Source of the DNA: Gemmatales bacterium
GTDB lineage: Bacteria > Planctomycetota > Planctomycetia > Gemmatales > Gemmataceae
Assembly: GCA_026004675.1 (NCBI GenBank)
Contig: BPJP01000001.1
Span: forward strand, 434,001-498,000
DNA: 64,000 nucleotides
Direction: 5' to 3'
Both the position numbers and the translations under genes were made by a program. Under the pieces are notes generated by a model. It had not been told where the DNA came from. It saw only the letters and a program-made list of their open reading frames with translations, and did no database searches. Below, piece after piece: positions 1 to 8,183 of the stretch; positions within the stretch are counted from its first letter, which is position 1, and every line of letters begins with the position of its first letter.

Positions 1-493
1 GCTGATCATCGACAGCAGGAACGACCAGGACGACGTCTCCCATTTGATGGGTGTATCCACCGGGTCGTCCAACGATGCCGTAAATCTTCATGCCCCGAGT
101 TTTTGCTTCGTCGATGGCCCGAACCAGGTTCGGGCTGACGTTCTTTTCGACGCTTCCACCGCCAACGGACAGGATCAGCAGAGCGTCTTTGGCATTGGCC
201 TTGCTGACGCGCAACCACGAATCGAAGACGGTTTCCCAACCTTCGTCGTTGGTGCGGGCGGTCAATTCGGCAACGTTGTCGCAGGGATTGTAGGCTTCGA
301 TGCCTGCCAGTTTTCGGAAGTCGTTGACAGCATGGCTGCAATTGGCCGCACTGCCGCCAACCCCGAGAAGAAACAAGCGCCCTCCTTCGTTGCGCAGTTT
401 CACCAGCCCATCGACCATGCGTTCGATCGTGTCGCAATCGATTTGGGAAGCAATGTCGGCTGCCTGTTGCATGTATTTGTGGGAATGGGTCAT
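1..493 (-). CDS. SIS-domain sugar-phosphate isomerase (phosphoheptose isomerase-like), 3' end cut by window edge
   Basis: Reading right to left from the ATG at 493, the frame gives 164 residues and is still open at base 1. An AGGA lies about 9 bases upstream. Visible features are a GVGGSAANCSH nucleotide/sugar-binding turn (about residues 44-54) and an LSVGGGSVEKN loop (about residues 108-118), the places where GmhA-type isomerases have the CGNGGS and STSGNS loops. The family interconverts phosphorylated sugars, for example sedoheptulose 7-phosphate to heptose 7-phosphate in the cytoplasm. The VGGGS form of the second loop is, from memory, that of GmhA relatives in surface-sugar clusters rather than E. 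coli GmhA. The exact substrate cannot be read from sequence. It is divergent from the DUF1559 gene. Confidence 0.8.
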   Translation of the reverse strand, partial: MTHSHKYMQQAADIASQIDCDTIERMVDGLVKLRNEGGRLFLLGVGGSAANCSHAVNDFRKLAGIEAYNPCDNVAELTARTNDEGWETVFDSWLRVSKANAKDALLILSVGGGSVEKNVSPNLVRAIDEAKTRGMKIYGIVGRPGGYTHQMGDVVLVVPAVDDQ

Positions 494-842
494 CGTTCTG
501 TTCCTTTGTTGGAGTCAAAAAAAGCTCGCCGGTCCCAGGCCACCTCACCTTTGCCATGTGGCCGGTCGGCACAAGGATGTAGCATAAATAGCAAAGTGAT
601 GTCAACAAATCTGCGAATACTCCCGGGGAACGCGTGAGCCGGCTCAAGAAAGGAAGGTACGAGCAGTCGGTCGCCTGGCAATCTTTTTCCCCGGTTCCTG
701 CGACGGCGGAAGTTTGGTATTTCCACGATTTTGCCTACATTTCGTTTGACATCCCCGACGCTCTATTTTATCTTCAATCGCGCTCGATTCTCCGAGCCAC
801 CTGTCGTTTTCTCATTTTCTGTTTCTGTTCAGGGGGCGAACG
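494..842. other. Divergent intergenic region
   Basis: This 349-base gap separates the two divergent 5' ends of the SIS-domain gene and the DUF1559 gene, so both promoters should be here. I see no convincing coding frame, no RNA gene and no clear -35/-10 pair. An AGGGGG ribosome-binding site sits just before the ATG at 843. Confidence 0.4.
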
Positions 843-1904
843 ATGTTTTCAAGCAAGTCGAGCCGCCGCCACGGTTTCAGTCTCATCGAACTACTCGTGG
901 TTATCGCGGTGATTACGGTGCTGGTAGCCCTGATTCTGCCAGCGGTGCAACAGGTCCGAGAAGCCGCTCTGTCGGCACAATGCAGAAACAACCTGCACCA
1001 GATCGGGTTGGCCTATCAAAGCTGGTTTACCCAGAACCCCAACAAGAAGTTTGTCGTCGGCGGCTGGACGGCACGTCTGGCTCCCTATGTCGAAGGAAAC
1101 ACTGCGGTCGTCTATCGGTGTCCCAATGCCGACCTGAATAGCAATGGCATCAGCTTTGACGGTCCAGTCCCTCCTAACGTGGTATTCAATCAGGTCGAAG
1201 GGAGTCGCATTCGGGTTTACATCGAACGCCAGGATTACACCTTGCCTCAGGACGTGACAGTGGAGCGGTCGCAACCGGGTTTGTACACGTCGAATGGCCA
1301 GACATCTCCACGGACCATCCCGGCCGGGACGAAGGTGAATGTTTTCTACATTCACTTCGATCCTCTTGGCAGCCAATGGACCGAAGTCAAGGATGTAGCC
1401 GTCGAGTTTACCAATCCAATGTATGGCGTTATCTTCACCTCGGGACGGCTCGACCAAACCGACGGGGTTTTAGGCAAACCGGGGGTGCAATATCCCACAG
1501 GGCAAGTGGCGCGTGGCTATGAAAGCGGAGCAGAAATTACGCGTATCTCGCCCGACATGATGACCTACTACATCGACCGTTTCATTTCGACGTTTCCCGG
1601 TGAACAGACGCGGATCGTGACTCCGGAGGGAACCGGCGCCTCCGCGGGGTCCAGCTACGGCATGAATAACGCCGCCGGCAACTTTAGTGAGCGAGATCGA
1701 GGTAGCAAGATTCTCCTTGTCGAATACAAGAAGTCGATCGCTAATGTCGTGCCGCTGTTCGATAACTGGTTGCTGCAACGCGACTTGCGGCATCGGGGCA
1801 AAATGATGAACATCCTTTTGAGAGATGGCAGCGTTCAATCGGTGGACGCGGATACAATCGATCCCTCCATCTATCCAAATCTCTGGACGCCGGCAAATAA
1901 TTAG
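843..1904 (+). CDS. DUF1559 domain pseudopilin-like protein
   Basis: 353 residues. The N-terminus is a type IV pilin/type II secretion prepilin leader: basic residues, then [20 protein letters not shown], with cleavage expected after the Gly and a Glu at +5 of the mature protein. The first ~30 mature residues form the hydrophobic helix. The body is a DUF1559 domain with the early QQVREAA segment and ends with the typical [13 protein letters not shown] motif. This family is greatly expanded in planctomycetes, where individual roles are unknown; an extracellular or envelope pseudopilin is the safe reading. It stands alone: the upstream gene diverges and a strong terminator follows the stop. An AGGGGG site precedes the start. 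Confidence 0.93.
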   Translation: MFSSKSSRRHGFSLIELLVVIAVITVLVALILPAVQQVREAALSAQCRNNLHQIGLAYQSWFTQNPNKKFVVGGWTARLAPYVEGNTAVVYRCPNADLNSNGISFDGPVPPNVVFNQVEGSRIRVYIERQDYTLPQDVTVERSQPGLYTSNGQTSPRTIPAGTKVNVFYIHFDPLGSQWTEVKDVAVEFTNPMYGVIFTSGRLDQTDGVLGKPGVQYPTGQVARGYESGAEITRISPDMMTYYIDRFISTFPGEQTRIVTPEGTGASAGSSYGMNNAAGNFSERDRGSKILLVEYKKSIANVVPLFDNWLLQRDLRHRGKMMNILLRDGSVQSVDADTIDPSIYPNLWTPANN

Positions 1905-1928
1905 CCCCTTGCCGCTCATTTGGCGAAG

Positions 1929-1967
1929 AAACCGCTTTCCCGTTTTGGCGAAAGCGGTTTTCGTTTT
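1929..1967 (+). terminator. Intrinsic terminator after the DUF1559 gene
   Basis: A perfect 11 bp inverted repeat (AAACCGCTTTC at 1929-1939 with GAAAGCGGTTT at 1950-1960), a 10-base loop and a T-rich tail (TCGTTTT) lie 25 bases after the stop codon. Confidence 0.85.
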
Positions 1968-2156
1968 GCACTGACCATTGGCTCGAAACAGCATGATCAA
2001 CCGAAGCCGGCATGCGACGTCGGTCGTCGATCCGCCTTGACGGGGAACAAGCGACCGCTATAGTCGTTTCGCTTCAGCCTAAGTGCCGGCGGCGGATCGT
2101 TGCCTTGCCGCCGATGCAGCCGGCTAGCGATCCGATTCTCAGCAAGGATGCAAGCG

Positions 2157-3125
2157 ATGCGGTGGACGTTGCTGATTTCGTCCGTCTTTTTCCTGCCGGG
2201 ATGCTTCGACGGCATTCTCATCAAGCCAGTCCAATGCTCCGGACCGATCGAGGAAAGTGTCGTCTACAATGCCCATCGCCGATTGTGCCGAAACAAAATC
2301 GCCATCATCGACGTCGACGGTGTGCTTCTCAATGCCGAAACGCCCGGCTTGTTGACAAAGGGGGAAAACCCCGTTTCCGAATTTCGCGAAAAACTGGACG
2401 CGGCGGCTGCCGACCGTCATGTCAAAGCGGTCGTCCTGCGGATCAACAGCCCAGGGGGAGGCGTCACCGCCAGCGACATCATGTTCCAGGACCTGATCAA
2501 CTTCCGGTACTACACCGGCAAGCCCGTCGTTGCTTGCATGATGGACGTGGCGGCCAGCGGCGGTTATTACCTTGCCATGGGCGCTGATCTCGTCTACGCC
2601 CACCCCACCACCATTACGGGCAGCATCGGTGTCATCATGAACCTCTACAACGCCAGTGGCTTGTTCGAATCGATCGGCATCACCAGCAATCCGATCAAAT
2701 CGGGCAAGAACAAAGACCTGGGCAACCCCGCGCGGCCGATGTCGGAGGAAGAACGGGCGTTATTGCAGCGCATCGTCGACAGTTACCACGCGAATTTTGT
2801 CGAAAAAGTCGCCTGGGGCCGACAGATGTCCGAAGGAGAAGTCCGGGCACTTGCCGATGGTCGGGTTTACACCGGCGAAGAGGCCCGCCGGCTGGGGTTG
2901 GTCGACGAAACAGGCTATCTCGAAGACGCCATCCAAGCAGCGCTGGACCTGGCCTGCATTAAAGACGCCAAGATCGTCGTCTATGACCGATGCAAGGGAT
3001 ATCGCGGCAGCTGTTATGCGATGCCCAGCATCCCCAGCGAGATCAACGTCAAAGTGACCGTTCCAGGAATCCTGCCTCGCCAGGCGTGCTTCATGTATTT
3101 GTGGCAACCGGGTGCCGGCCTTTAG
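2157..3125 (+). CDS. sppA: Signal peptide peptidase SppA-like lipoprotein (S49 family)
   Basis: 322 residues from the ATG at 2157, chosen because AAGGA at 2144-2148 sits 8 bases upstream; frames from 2100 or 2148 would only add unlikely residues. The N-terminus is a lipoprotein signal with lipobox FFLPGC (Cys16). The S49 serine protease core follows, with ASGGYY giving Ser134 and GKNKD giving Lys186. Their spacing of 52 residues equals that of the Ser147/Lys199 dyad of Bacillus subtilis SppA (from memory). The RPMSEEER and DGRVYTGEEA segments are also typical. The family degrades cleaved signal peptides in the membrane. A lipid-anchored form is less usual than a transmembrane one. A weak hairpin plus T-rich stretch lies just after the stop. 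Confidence 0.9.
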   Translation: MRWTLLISSVFFLPGCFDGILIKPVQCSGPIEESVVYNAHRRLCRNKIAIIDVDGVLLNAETPGLLTKGENPVSEFREKLDAAAADRHVKAVVLRINSPGGGVTASDIMFQDLINFRYYTGKPVVACMMDVAASGGYYLAMGADLVYAHPTTITGSIGVIMNLYNASGLFESIGITSNPIKSGKNKDLGNPARPMSEEERALLQRIVDSYHANFVEKVAWGRQMSEGEVRALADGRVYTGEEARRLGLVDETGYLEDAIQAALDLACIKDAKIVVYDRCKGYRGSCYAMPSIPSEINVKVTVPGILPRQACFMYLWQPGAGL

Positions 3126-3230
3126 CGACTTTTCGTGAAAAGATTTTTCTTTTGCTAAAATTCCCGCCGCCGACGGGCGAATAATGGATGTGTGTGGTCT
3201 GCAACTTGCTGATGCTTTTCAGAACGTCCA

Positions 3231-3902
3231 ATGCGTCCACTCGTGTCTGTTGCAGGGGCCGTAACGCTGGTTGTCTTGGGCTGTGCGAAACCTGCCGAGC
3301 GCTGGCCGGGAGCGAAGTCGGAGATCGAAAAATCCCTCGCCAAGATCGAAAACAAACTGACACGCCGACTTTTCAACGGCAAAACCACGGAAGGTTGGGC
3401 CGGCGAGGGATTGTTTTGGGTGAAAAACGGCACGCTAGTTGTTGCCGGCTACCGCACGACCTCGGCCATCACGTCGAAGAAAGAGTGGCAGGCAGCCGAC
3501 TGGGACAACATGCTTTGGGCTTTCGATTTCGCCTATGAAGGCTATGGTTATCCTGCTCTCGAAATTCTTTCGACCGATGCCGACGGTAACCAGCATACGA
3601 CTGAATGCGGTCTTCTCGGACCCGGTAGAATCAAAGGGGAGCAGCGGGTTACTCGCTGGACGCACGTCGTTGGTCGTACCGAAACCGAAAGCTCCAAACG
3701 CTTCTTTTGCCTCGAATTCCATTTCGAAACCGGAGGCAAAGGTTCCCTGCGCCACGAGCTTCCCGTAGCTGTAAAGCGACGCATTCGTTTTTCGGCCAAA
3801 CCACACGGCAATCGCGCGAAGTGGGACGGAACTCCCAAAACCGTGGGTGGCTGGTTGAACGCGGGTGGCAGGTTGCTGCTCCGTAATATCCAATCCAATT
3901 GA
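3231..3902 (+). CDS. Lipoprotein with a divergent DUF1080-like domain
   Basis: 223 residues. The N-terminus MRPLVSVAGAVTLVVLGC is a lipoprotein signal (Cys18). After a short charged linker comes RLFNGKTTEGW, the usual opening of the DUF1080 (3-keto-disaccharide hydrolase) fold, then a beta-rich region with VKNGTLVVAG and an LLRNIQ end like the LRNI termini of DUF1080 proteins. The middle is poorly conserved and the NSG signature seen in the next gene is missing. A catalytic role is therefore uncertain, and a sugar-binding role is possible. It lies 105 bases after sppA and 107 before a canonical DUF1080 gene, suggesting a shared theme of envelope sugar processing. Confidence 0.7.
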   Translation: MRPLVSVAGAVTLVVLGCAKPAERWPGAKSEIEKSLAKIENKLTRRLFNGKTTEGWAGEGLFWVKNGTLVVAGYRTTSAITSKKEWQAADWDNMLWAFDFAYEGYGYPALEILSTDADGNQHTTECGLLGPGRIKGEQRVTRWTHVVGRTETESSKRFFCLEFHFETGGKGSLRHELPVAVKRRIRFSAKPHGNRAKWDGTPKTVGGWLNAGGRLLLRNIQSN

Positions 3903-4009
3903 GCGGTTGCTTCGATTTCGATGCGCTCCGGTTTGCTTTTCTCTTCCGGCACGGTAAATTGACGGTGTTTTAAACTTGGCCACCAATGCTTGGAGAGAAA
4001 GGTACACAG

Positions 4010-4720
4010 ATGCGCAAACGAAATTCGTATGCCTTCGGGCTGCTTTTCGCCTTTTTGGCCTGTATCTCGGCGGCAGCTGACGAAAAGGGATTTGTCGACC
4101 TGTTCGATGGGAAATCACTCGATGGCTGGGTGCAGCACGGAGGCAAGGCCAAATATACCGTCCAAGACGGCATGATCGTCGGCACCGCCGTCCCCAAGAC
4201 TCCCAACAGTTTTTTGTGCACGAAAAAGCAGTTCGGCGATTTTATTCTCGAACTCGAATTCAAAGTCGATCCGGGTTTGAACTCGGGCGTGCAAATTCGC
4301 AGTCAGGTGTTCGATAAACCAACGAAAATTACTTACAAAACCAAAGACGGGAAAACGCAAAGCAAAACCATACCCGCTGGCCGGGTGCACGGCTACCAGG
4401 TCGAGATCGATCCCTCGCCACGGGCCTTCAGCGGCGGCATCTACGACGAAGGACGTCGTGGCTGGCTTTACCCCCTCGGCGGGGACCAGCACAAAAAAGC
4501 CAGGGAAGCCTTCAAACAAAATGACTGGAACCACTTCCGCATCGAAGCGCGCGGCGACTCCATCAAGACATGGATCAACGGTGTCCCGGCAGCCAACCTT
4601 AAAGACGACCTCACTCCGAAAGGCTTTATTGCCCTGCAAGTTCACGGCGTCGGCAACGATCCCAAAAAAGTCGGCTTGCAAGTTCGCTGGCGAAACATCC
4701 GCATCAAGGAGCTGAAATAA
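4010..4720 (+). CDS. DUF1080 (3-keto-disaccharide hydrolase domain) secreted protein
   Basis: 236 residues from the ATG at 4010, preferred over 3986 because GGAGAGAAAGG (3992-4002) is correctly spaced before it. A signal peptide (basic start, hydrophobic [17 protein letters not shown]) is followed by a complete DUF1080 domain: [10 protein letters not shown] near residue 32, then [27 protein letters not shown], and a closing [13 protein letters not shown]. The family has a concanavalin-like beta-sandwich; characterised members hydrolyse 3-keto-glycosides outside the cytoplasm. Domain assignment is strong, the substrate is unknown. The neighbouring ThuA-like gene fits a sugar-catabolic grouping. 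Confidence 0.9.
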   Translation: MRKRNSYAFGLLFAFLACISAAADEKGFVDLFDGKSLDGWVQHGGKAKYTVQDGMIVGTAVPKTPNSFLCTKKQFGDFILELEFKVDPGLNSGVQIRSQVFDKPTKITYKTKDGKTQSKTIPAGRVHGYQVEIDPSPRAFSGGIYDEGRRGWLYPLGGDQHKKAREAFKQNDWNHFRIEARGDSIKTWINGVPAANLKDDLTPKGFIALQVHGVGNDPKKVGLQVRWRNIRIKELK

Positions 4721-4735
4721 TCCGCCCCGCGATCG

Positions 4736-4766
4736 CAGGACGGCGACGCTTCCCGTCGCTGTCCTG
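4736..4766 (+). terminator. Hairpin after the DUF1080 gene, possible terminator
   Basis: A 13 bp stem (CAGGACGGCGACG at 4736-4748 with CGTCGCTGTCCTG at 4754-4766, one G-T pair) and a 5-base loop. There is no T tract, so it may stabilise the mRNA rather than stop transcription. Confidence 0.45.
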
Positions 4767-4826
4767 ACCTCCCGAAAAAGGAAAACGTGTCAAGTGTTAT
4801 CCAGTCCGACTGTGGAGATACATCTC

Positions 4827-5909
4827 ATGAAAATTGGCAAACGCCTCCTCGCTACCGCGCTGTTTTTTGCGACGGCTTCGTCCGCTCTTGCAGCCGACCA
4901 GTGGGTCGTGTATGAAGGGCAGCAGGGGCCGGGTAAAGGCAAACACATCGTCCTCGTTTCCGGAGACGAAGAATATCGTTCTGAAGAAGCCTTGCCTCAA
5001 CTGGGAAAAATCCTCGCCGTTCATCACGGTTTTCGCTGCACTGTTTTATTCGCCATCGATCCCAAAACGGGGTATATCAATCCCAACGTCCTCGATAATA
5101 TTCCCGGTTTGGAGAACCTGAAGGCGGCCGACTTGATGATCATCTTCACGCGCTTCCGCGCTCTGCCCGATGAGCAAATGCAACACATCGACGCCTATCT
5201 AAAAAGCGGGCGACCCGTTATCGGCATCCGCACCGCCACGCATGCCTTTCGCTTTCCGCCTTCCAGCAAATGGGCTCATTACAGCAACGGCTACAATGGT
5301 CCGCTCAAAGAATGGCGGGATGGCTTTGGCCGGCTTGTTCTCGGCGAAAAATGGATCAGCCACCACGGCAAACACCGACACGAAAGCACTCGAGGTATCA
5401 TCGCTGCCGACGCCAGGAAAATGCCGATCACGCGAGGGATCAAAGACGGCGATATATGGGGGCCGACGGACGTGTATGGCGTTCGCCTCCCCTTGCCTGG
5501 AGACAGCAAAACGATCGTGCTTGGCCAGGTTGTTGCCCGAAAAGGAAAGTACGACCCCAATGATCCTCTCTTTGGCATGCGTCCCGACGACGGTCCACCC
5601 GTCCCAGGTAAAAAAAATGACCCCATGATGCCCATCGCTTGGATCAAATCCTACCAATTGCCGGGAGGAAAACAGGGAAAAGCCTTCACCTCGACGATCG
5701 GGGCTTCCACCGACCTGCTGGCTGCTGGGACGCGACGCCTCTTTGTCAATGCCGTTTACTCGTTGACCGGATTGGCTGACAAAATTCCCGACACGGGGAC
5801 CAAGGTCGATCTCGTCGGCGAGTTCAAGCCCACAAGCTATCAAACCCATCGCAACGATTACTGGTTGAAACGGCAGCTGAAGGTCGATGATTTCCGTTGG
5901 CCAAAGTAA
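4827..5909 (+). CDS. ThuA-like domain secreted protein
   Basis: 360 residues from the ATG at 4827, where a clean signal peptide begins (MKIGKRLLATALFFATASSALA). The mature protein carries KHIVLVSGDEEYRSEEALPQ, the start of a ThuA-like (glutamine amidotransferase-like fold) domain. Downstream hydrophobic strands (ADLMIIFTRFRALPDEQM) and the R-P-V-I-G-I-R-T-A-T-H-A-F segment are the core of planctomycete ThuA-like proteins. ThuA relatives take part in disaccharide (trehalose/3-keto-sugar) use; an enzymatic role for secreted planctomycete forms is unproven. It follows the DUF1080 gene on the same strand after a hairpin, and a long direct repeat starts 38 bases after its stop. Confidence 0.85.
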   Translation: MKIGKRLLATALFFATASSALAADQWVVYEGQQGPGKGKHIVLVSGDEEYRSEEALPQLGKILAVHHGFRCTVLFAIDPKTGYINPNVLDNIPGLENLKAADLMIIFTRFRALPDEQMQHIDAYLKSGRPVIGIRTATHAFRFPPSSKWAHYSNGYNGPLKEWRDGFGRLVLGEKWISHHGKHRHESTRGIIAADARKMPITRGIKDGDIWGPTDVYGVRLPLPGDSKTIVLGQVVARKGKYDPNDPLFGMRPDDGPPVPGKKNDPMMPIAWIKSYQLPGGKQGKAFTSTIGASTDLLAAGTRRLFVNAVYSLTGLADKIPDTGTKVDLVGEFKPTSYQTHRNDYWLKRQLKVDDFRWPK

Positions 5910-5946
5910 ACACTGCCGTATGCGACCGAAACACCTCTGGTTGACG

Positions 5947-6171
5947 GAGATCGTCAGCACACCACTCCTTCTCCTCTTTCGTTCGGCTGGGCGAGGGGAG
6001 AAGGAGAGAATGAAATACCACGTTTAACAGCCCGTTGTTTTAACCTTTCGGTGTCTTCGATTCGACGCAGCCTGTCCCCCTTTTCTTGCGTTTTTCTCCT
6101 TATACCGGCAATTGTTCGAATGTGCTCCCCTGTTGCAAATCACGACGGTGGTTCGGCGAATAGCTTGTTAG
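5947..6171. repeat. Long direct repeat, copy 1 (left of the ECF sigma gene)
   Basis: 225 bases nearly identical to 7925-8130. It begins GAGATCGTCAGCACACC and ends GCGAATAGCTTGTTAG. Compared with copy 2 it has a 16-base insertion between two TTTAAC words (near 6027-6042) and a few substitutions towards the end. It contains a 10 bp inverted repeat, CTCCTTCTCC (5965-5974) with GGAGAAGGAG (5997-6006), that may fold as the 3' end of the ThuA transcript. The whole gap 5910-6294 holds this repeat and about 120 bases of sigma-gene leader, with no other gene. Confidence 0.9.
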
Positions 6172-6294
6172 TCAGCTCATTAAAAACAAGCGGCTTGCGG
6201 TCTGCTTCGTCCGGCTGATTTTTTAAGTTTTCCGTGTCCGGCACTGTGATTTGCTGCACTATGTTGGGTGGGACAAGGTTGGCACGAGGTTGCT

Positions 6295-7890
6295 ATGGGC
6301 CATCAGCAGTTGCAGAGCATTCTTGGGAGCATTCGCCGGCTGGTTGGTAATGAGCCGTCTGAATGCAGCGATCGCGATTTACTGGAGCGTTTCCTTTCTC
6401 AGCAAGACGAGGAGGCGTTTTCCGCTTTATTGCGACGTCATGGTCCAATGGTTCTTGGCGTTTGTCGGCGTGTTCTTCGCGACCCTAACGACGTCGACGA
6501 TGCGTTTCAGGCGGCTTTTCTGATTTTGGTCCAAAAAGCCGGTTCAATCAAACGACGCAATTCACTTGGAAGTTGGCTCTACGGAGTTAGTTATCGCATT
6601 GCCGTCCGGGCGAAAACGAATGCTGTGAAACGTCGGCTACGAGAAAAAGAAGCATCTGAAATGCGGCCCACTAAAGGTTTTAACAGTTGTGACCGTGAGT
6701 TTCGAGAATTGGTGGACGAAGAACTCCAGCATTTGCCCGACAAATACCGCGCCCCGATCGTGCTCTGTTGTCTGGAAGGGCGAACAATCGACGAAGCTGC
6801 CCAAGAACTCAAATGGTTACGGAATACGGTCAAGGGTCGATTGGCTCGGGGTCGTGAGCTCCTGCGCCGCCGGCTAGCGAGTCGCGGTCTGGCAACGACG
6901 GTGAGCGCGCTGCTTGCCTTGCTCGCTGTTGAAACCGCTCCCGCTGCCGTACCACCGAGGCTTCAGCGTCTCGCTGTCAACGCCGTCACTCAAACCGTTT
7001 TTGGGAAATGCGCAACGACTATCCCTATTTCTGAATCCGCCCGAAGATTAGCTAAGGAGGTGAAAAGTATGATGTTGATGAGAAAAGTGAAAGTCGCAGT
7101 CCTTGCCGTATCGATAGCGCTTGCCGGCGGCGCAATTGTCCTTTCGCTCCCATCCAAAACAGCGGGCCGTTCATCCGTACCCGTCTCATTGCAAAAGCCT
7201 CCAGCGACAAATGGGAGATATCATCTGACCTGGCTGCACGGCTACGATCTTGGAAAGGCGGAAGTGTATCGTTCCCGAATTGAGGCCGTTATCGACTGCA
7301 CCAGTCTGGACGATCGCCGGCAGCAGTGGAAGTTTCGTTCCCTTCGCATCGAAAAGAGTTCAGATGACGATGAATTGCGTCTGTTTGTTGACACGGCAAA
7401 GGCGTGGCCGGAGTGGCTTCCGAAGAATTTAGTCTTTACACTCAACGACCAGGGGGCCGTCACAAATCGCCCGAAAATCGATTCGCCTCAATTCGGTCGC
7501 ATCCTCACCGAAATCCTTCCAGGCAGGGATTGGATGTACGTGACTCCGGCGCTAGCGGGACGGCCTTGCAGGTTTCTTGTCGTGCACGATCTGGACAGCA
7601 TTACTGTGCGTTTCAAAGACGCTGTGGTGCACGAAGTAGAGATTCCCGTGAAGGTAGAAAAACATGGCGAAACGGTTACGATTACGGGGACACTGAACAC
7701 CACCGATCCTGTCGACTTAGGGAGAGGAGAAATGAGGCTTGCCGGCTTGCGGTTCCGAGGTTCGGTGAAAGCTGTTTGCAAAAACGGGGCGTTGGAATCT
7801 GCCGACATTTGGGTCAAAGGGGAAACGAAAGTGGATCGCAGGACAGTAAAACTTGAGAATAAGTGGCTACTAAGGCGAGTTGAAAAGTAG
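6295..7890 (+). CDS. ECF-type RNA polymerase sigma factor with C-terminal membrane-anchored extracytoplasmic domain
   Basis: 531 residues from the ATG at 6295 (GAGG 6 bases upstream; a GTG at 6268 is the alternative). Sigma region 2 lies at about residues 30-90 (HGPMVLGVCRRVL, DVDDAFQAAFLILVQKA) and region 4 at about 140-190 (LPDKYRAPIVLCCLEGRTID, then an HTH with LARGRELLRRRL). A hydrophobic segment at about 198-218 and a transmembrane helix at about 262-288 (VKVAVLAVSIALAGGAIVL) follow. The remaining ~240 residues are a beta-rich domain I cannot name. Fusion of an ECF sigma to an envelope domain is common in Gemmataceae and suggests signal input without a separate anti-sigma factor. Lower GC than neighbours in sampled lines and flanking direct repeats hint at a moved cassette. 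Confidence 0.85.
   Translation: MGHQQLQSILGSIRRLVGNEPSECSDRDLLERFLSQQDEEAFSALLRRHGPMVLGVCRRVLRDPNDVDDAFQAAFLILVQKAGSIKRRNSLGSWLYGVSYRIAVRAKTNAVKRRLREKEASEMRPTKGFNSCDREFRELVDEELQHLPDKYRAPIVLCCLEGRTIDEAAQELKWLRNTVKGRLARGRELLRRRLASRGLATTVSALLALLAVETAPAAVPPRLQRLAVNAVTQTVFGKCATTIPISESARRLAKEVKSMMLMRKVKVAVLAVSIALAGGAIVLSLPSKTAGRSSVPVSLQKPPATNGRYHLTWLHGYDLGKAEVYRSRIEAVIDCTSLDDRRQQWKFRSLRIEKSSDDDELRLFVDTAKAWPEWLPKNLVFTLNDQGAVTNRPKIDSPQFGRILTEILPGRDWMYVTPALAGRPCRFLVVHDLDSITVRFKDAVVHEVEIPVKVEKHGETVTITGTLNTTDPVDLGRGEMRLAGLRFRGSVKAVCKNGALESADIWVKGETKVDRRTVKLENKWLLRRVEK
7054..7071 (+). promoter_or_regulatory. Internal Shine-Dalgarno and in-frame ATG inside the sigma gene
   Basis: AAGGAGGTG at 7054-7062 lies 6 bases before an ATG at 7069 that is in frame with the sigma gene (258 codons downstream of 6295). 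Starting there would give a 273-residue protein made only of the transmembrane helix and the C-terminal domain. It is a stronger ribosome-binding site than the one at the gene start. It may be coincidental coding of Lys-Glu-Val. Confidence 0.4.
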
Positions 7891-7924
7891 CGTCAAGGAA
7901 CTAATCATCGCGGCCACGAGCGAT

Positions 7925-8130
7925 GAGATCGTCAGCACACCACTCCTTCTCCTCTTTCGTTCGGCTGGGCGAGGGGAGAAGGAGAGAATGAAATACCACG
8001 TTTAACCTTTCGGTGTCTTCGATTCGACGCAGCCTGTCCCCCTTTTCTTGCGTTTTTCTCCTTTACAGATTTGTTCGAATGTGCTCCACTGTTGCAAATC
8101 ATGACGTTGGTTCGGCGAATAGCTTGTTAG
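7925..8130. repeat. Long direct repeat, copy 2 (right of the ECF sigma gene)
   Basis: 206 bases, same orientation as copy 1 at 5947-6171 and nearly identical over its first 80 bases. It keeps the CTCCTTCTCC / GGAGAAGGAG inverted repeat and the GCGAATAGCTTGTTAG end, and lacks the 16-base insertion. It starts 34 bases after the sigma-gene stop and ends 53 bases before the next ATG. No other gene is seen in 7891-8183. Confidence 0.9.
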
Positions 8131-8183
8131 AGTCGTAAGCGTCTGCTTGGTTTTTTACTCAGTGAACGGAAAGGAATCTCGCA

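Noticed and set aside
6279..6294. TGGCACG...TTGCT resembling a sigma-54 -24/-12 promoter before the ECF sigma gene
   Set aside because: The GG-to-GC spacing is 9 rather than the required 10 bases, and the element would overlap the start codon.
8072..8088. TTGTTCGAATG resembling a tRNA T-loop in the direct repeat
   Set aside because: No acceptor stem, anticodon arm or CCA end can be built around it.
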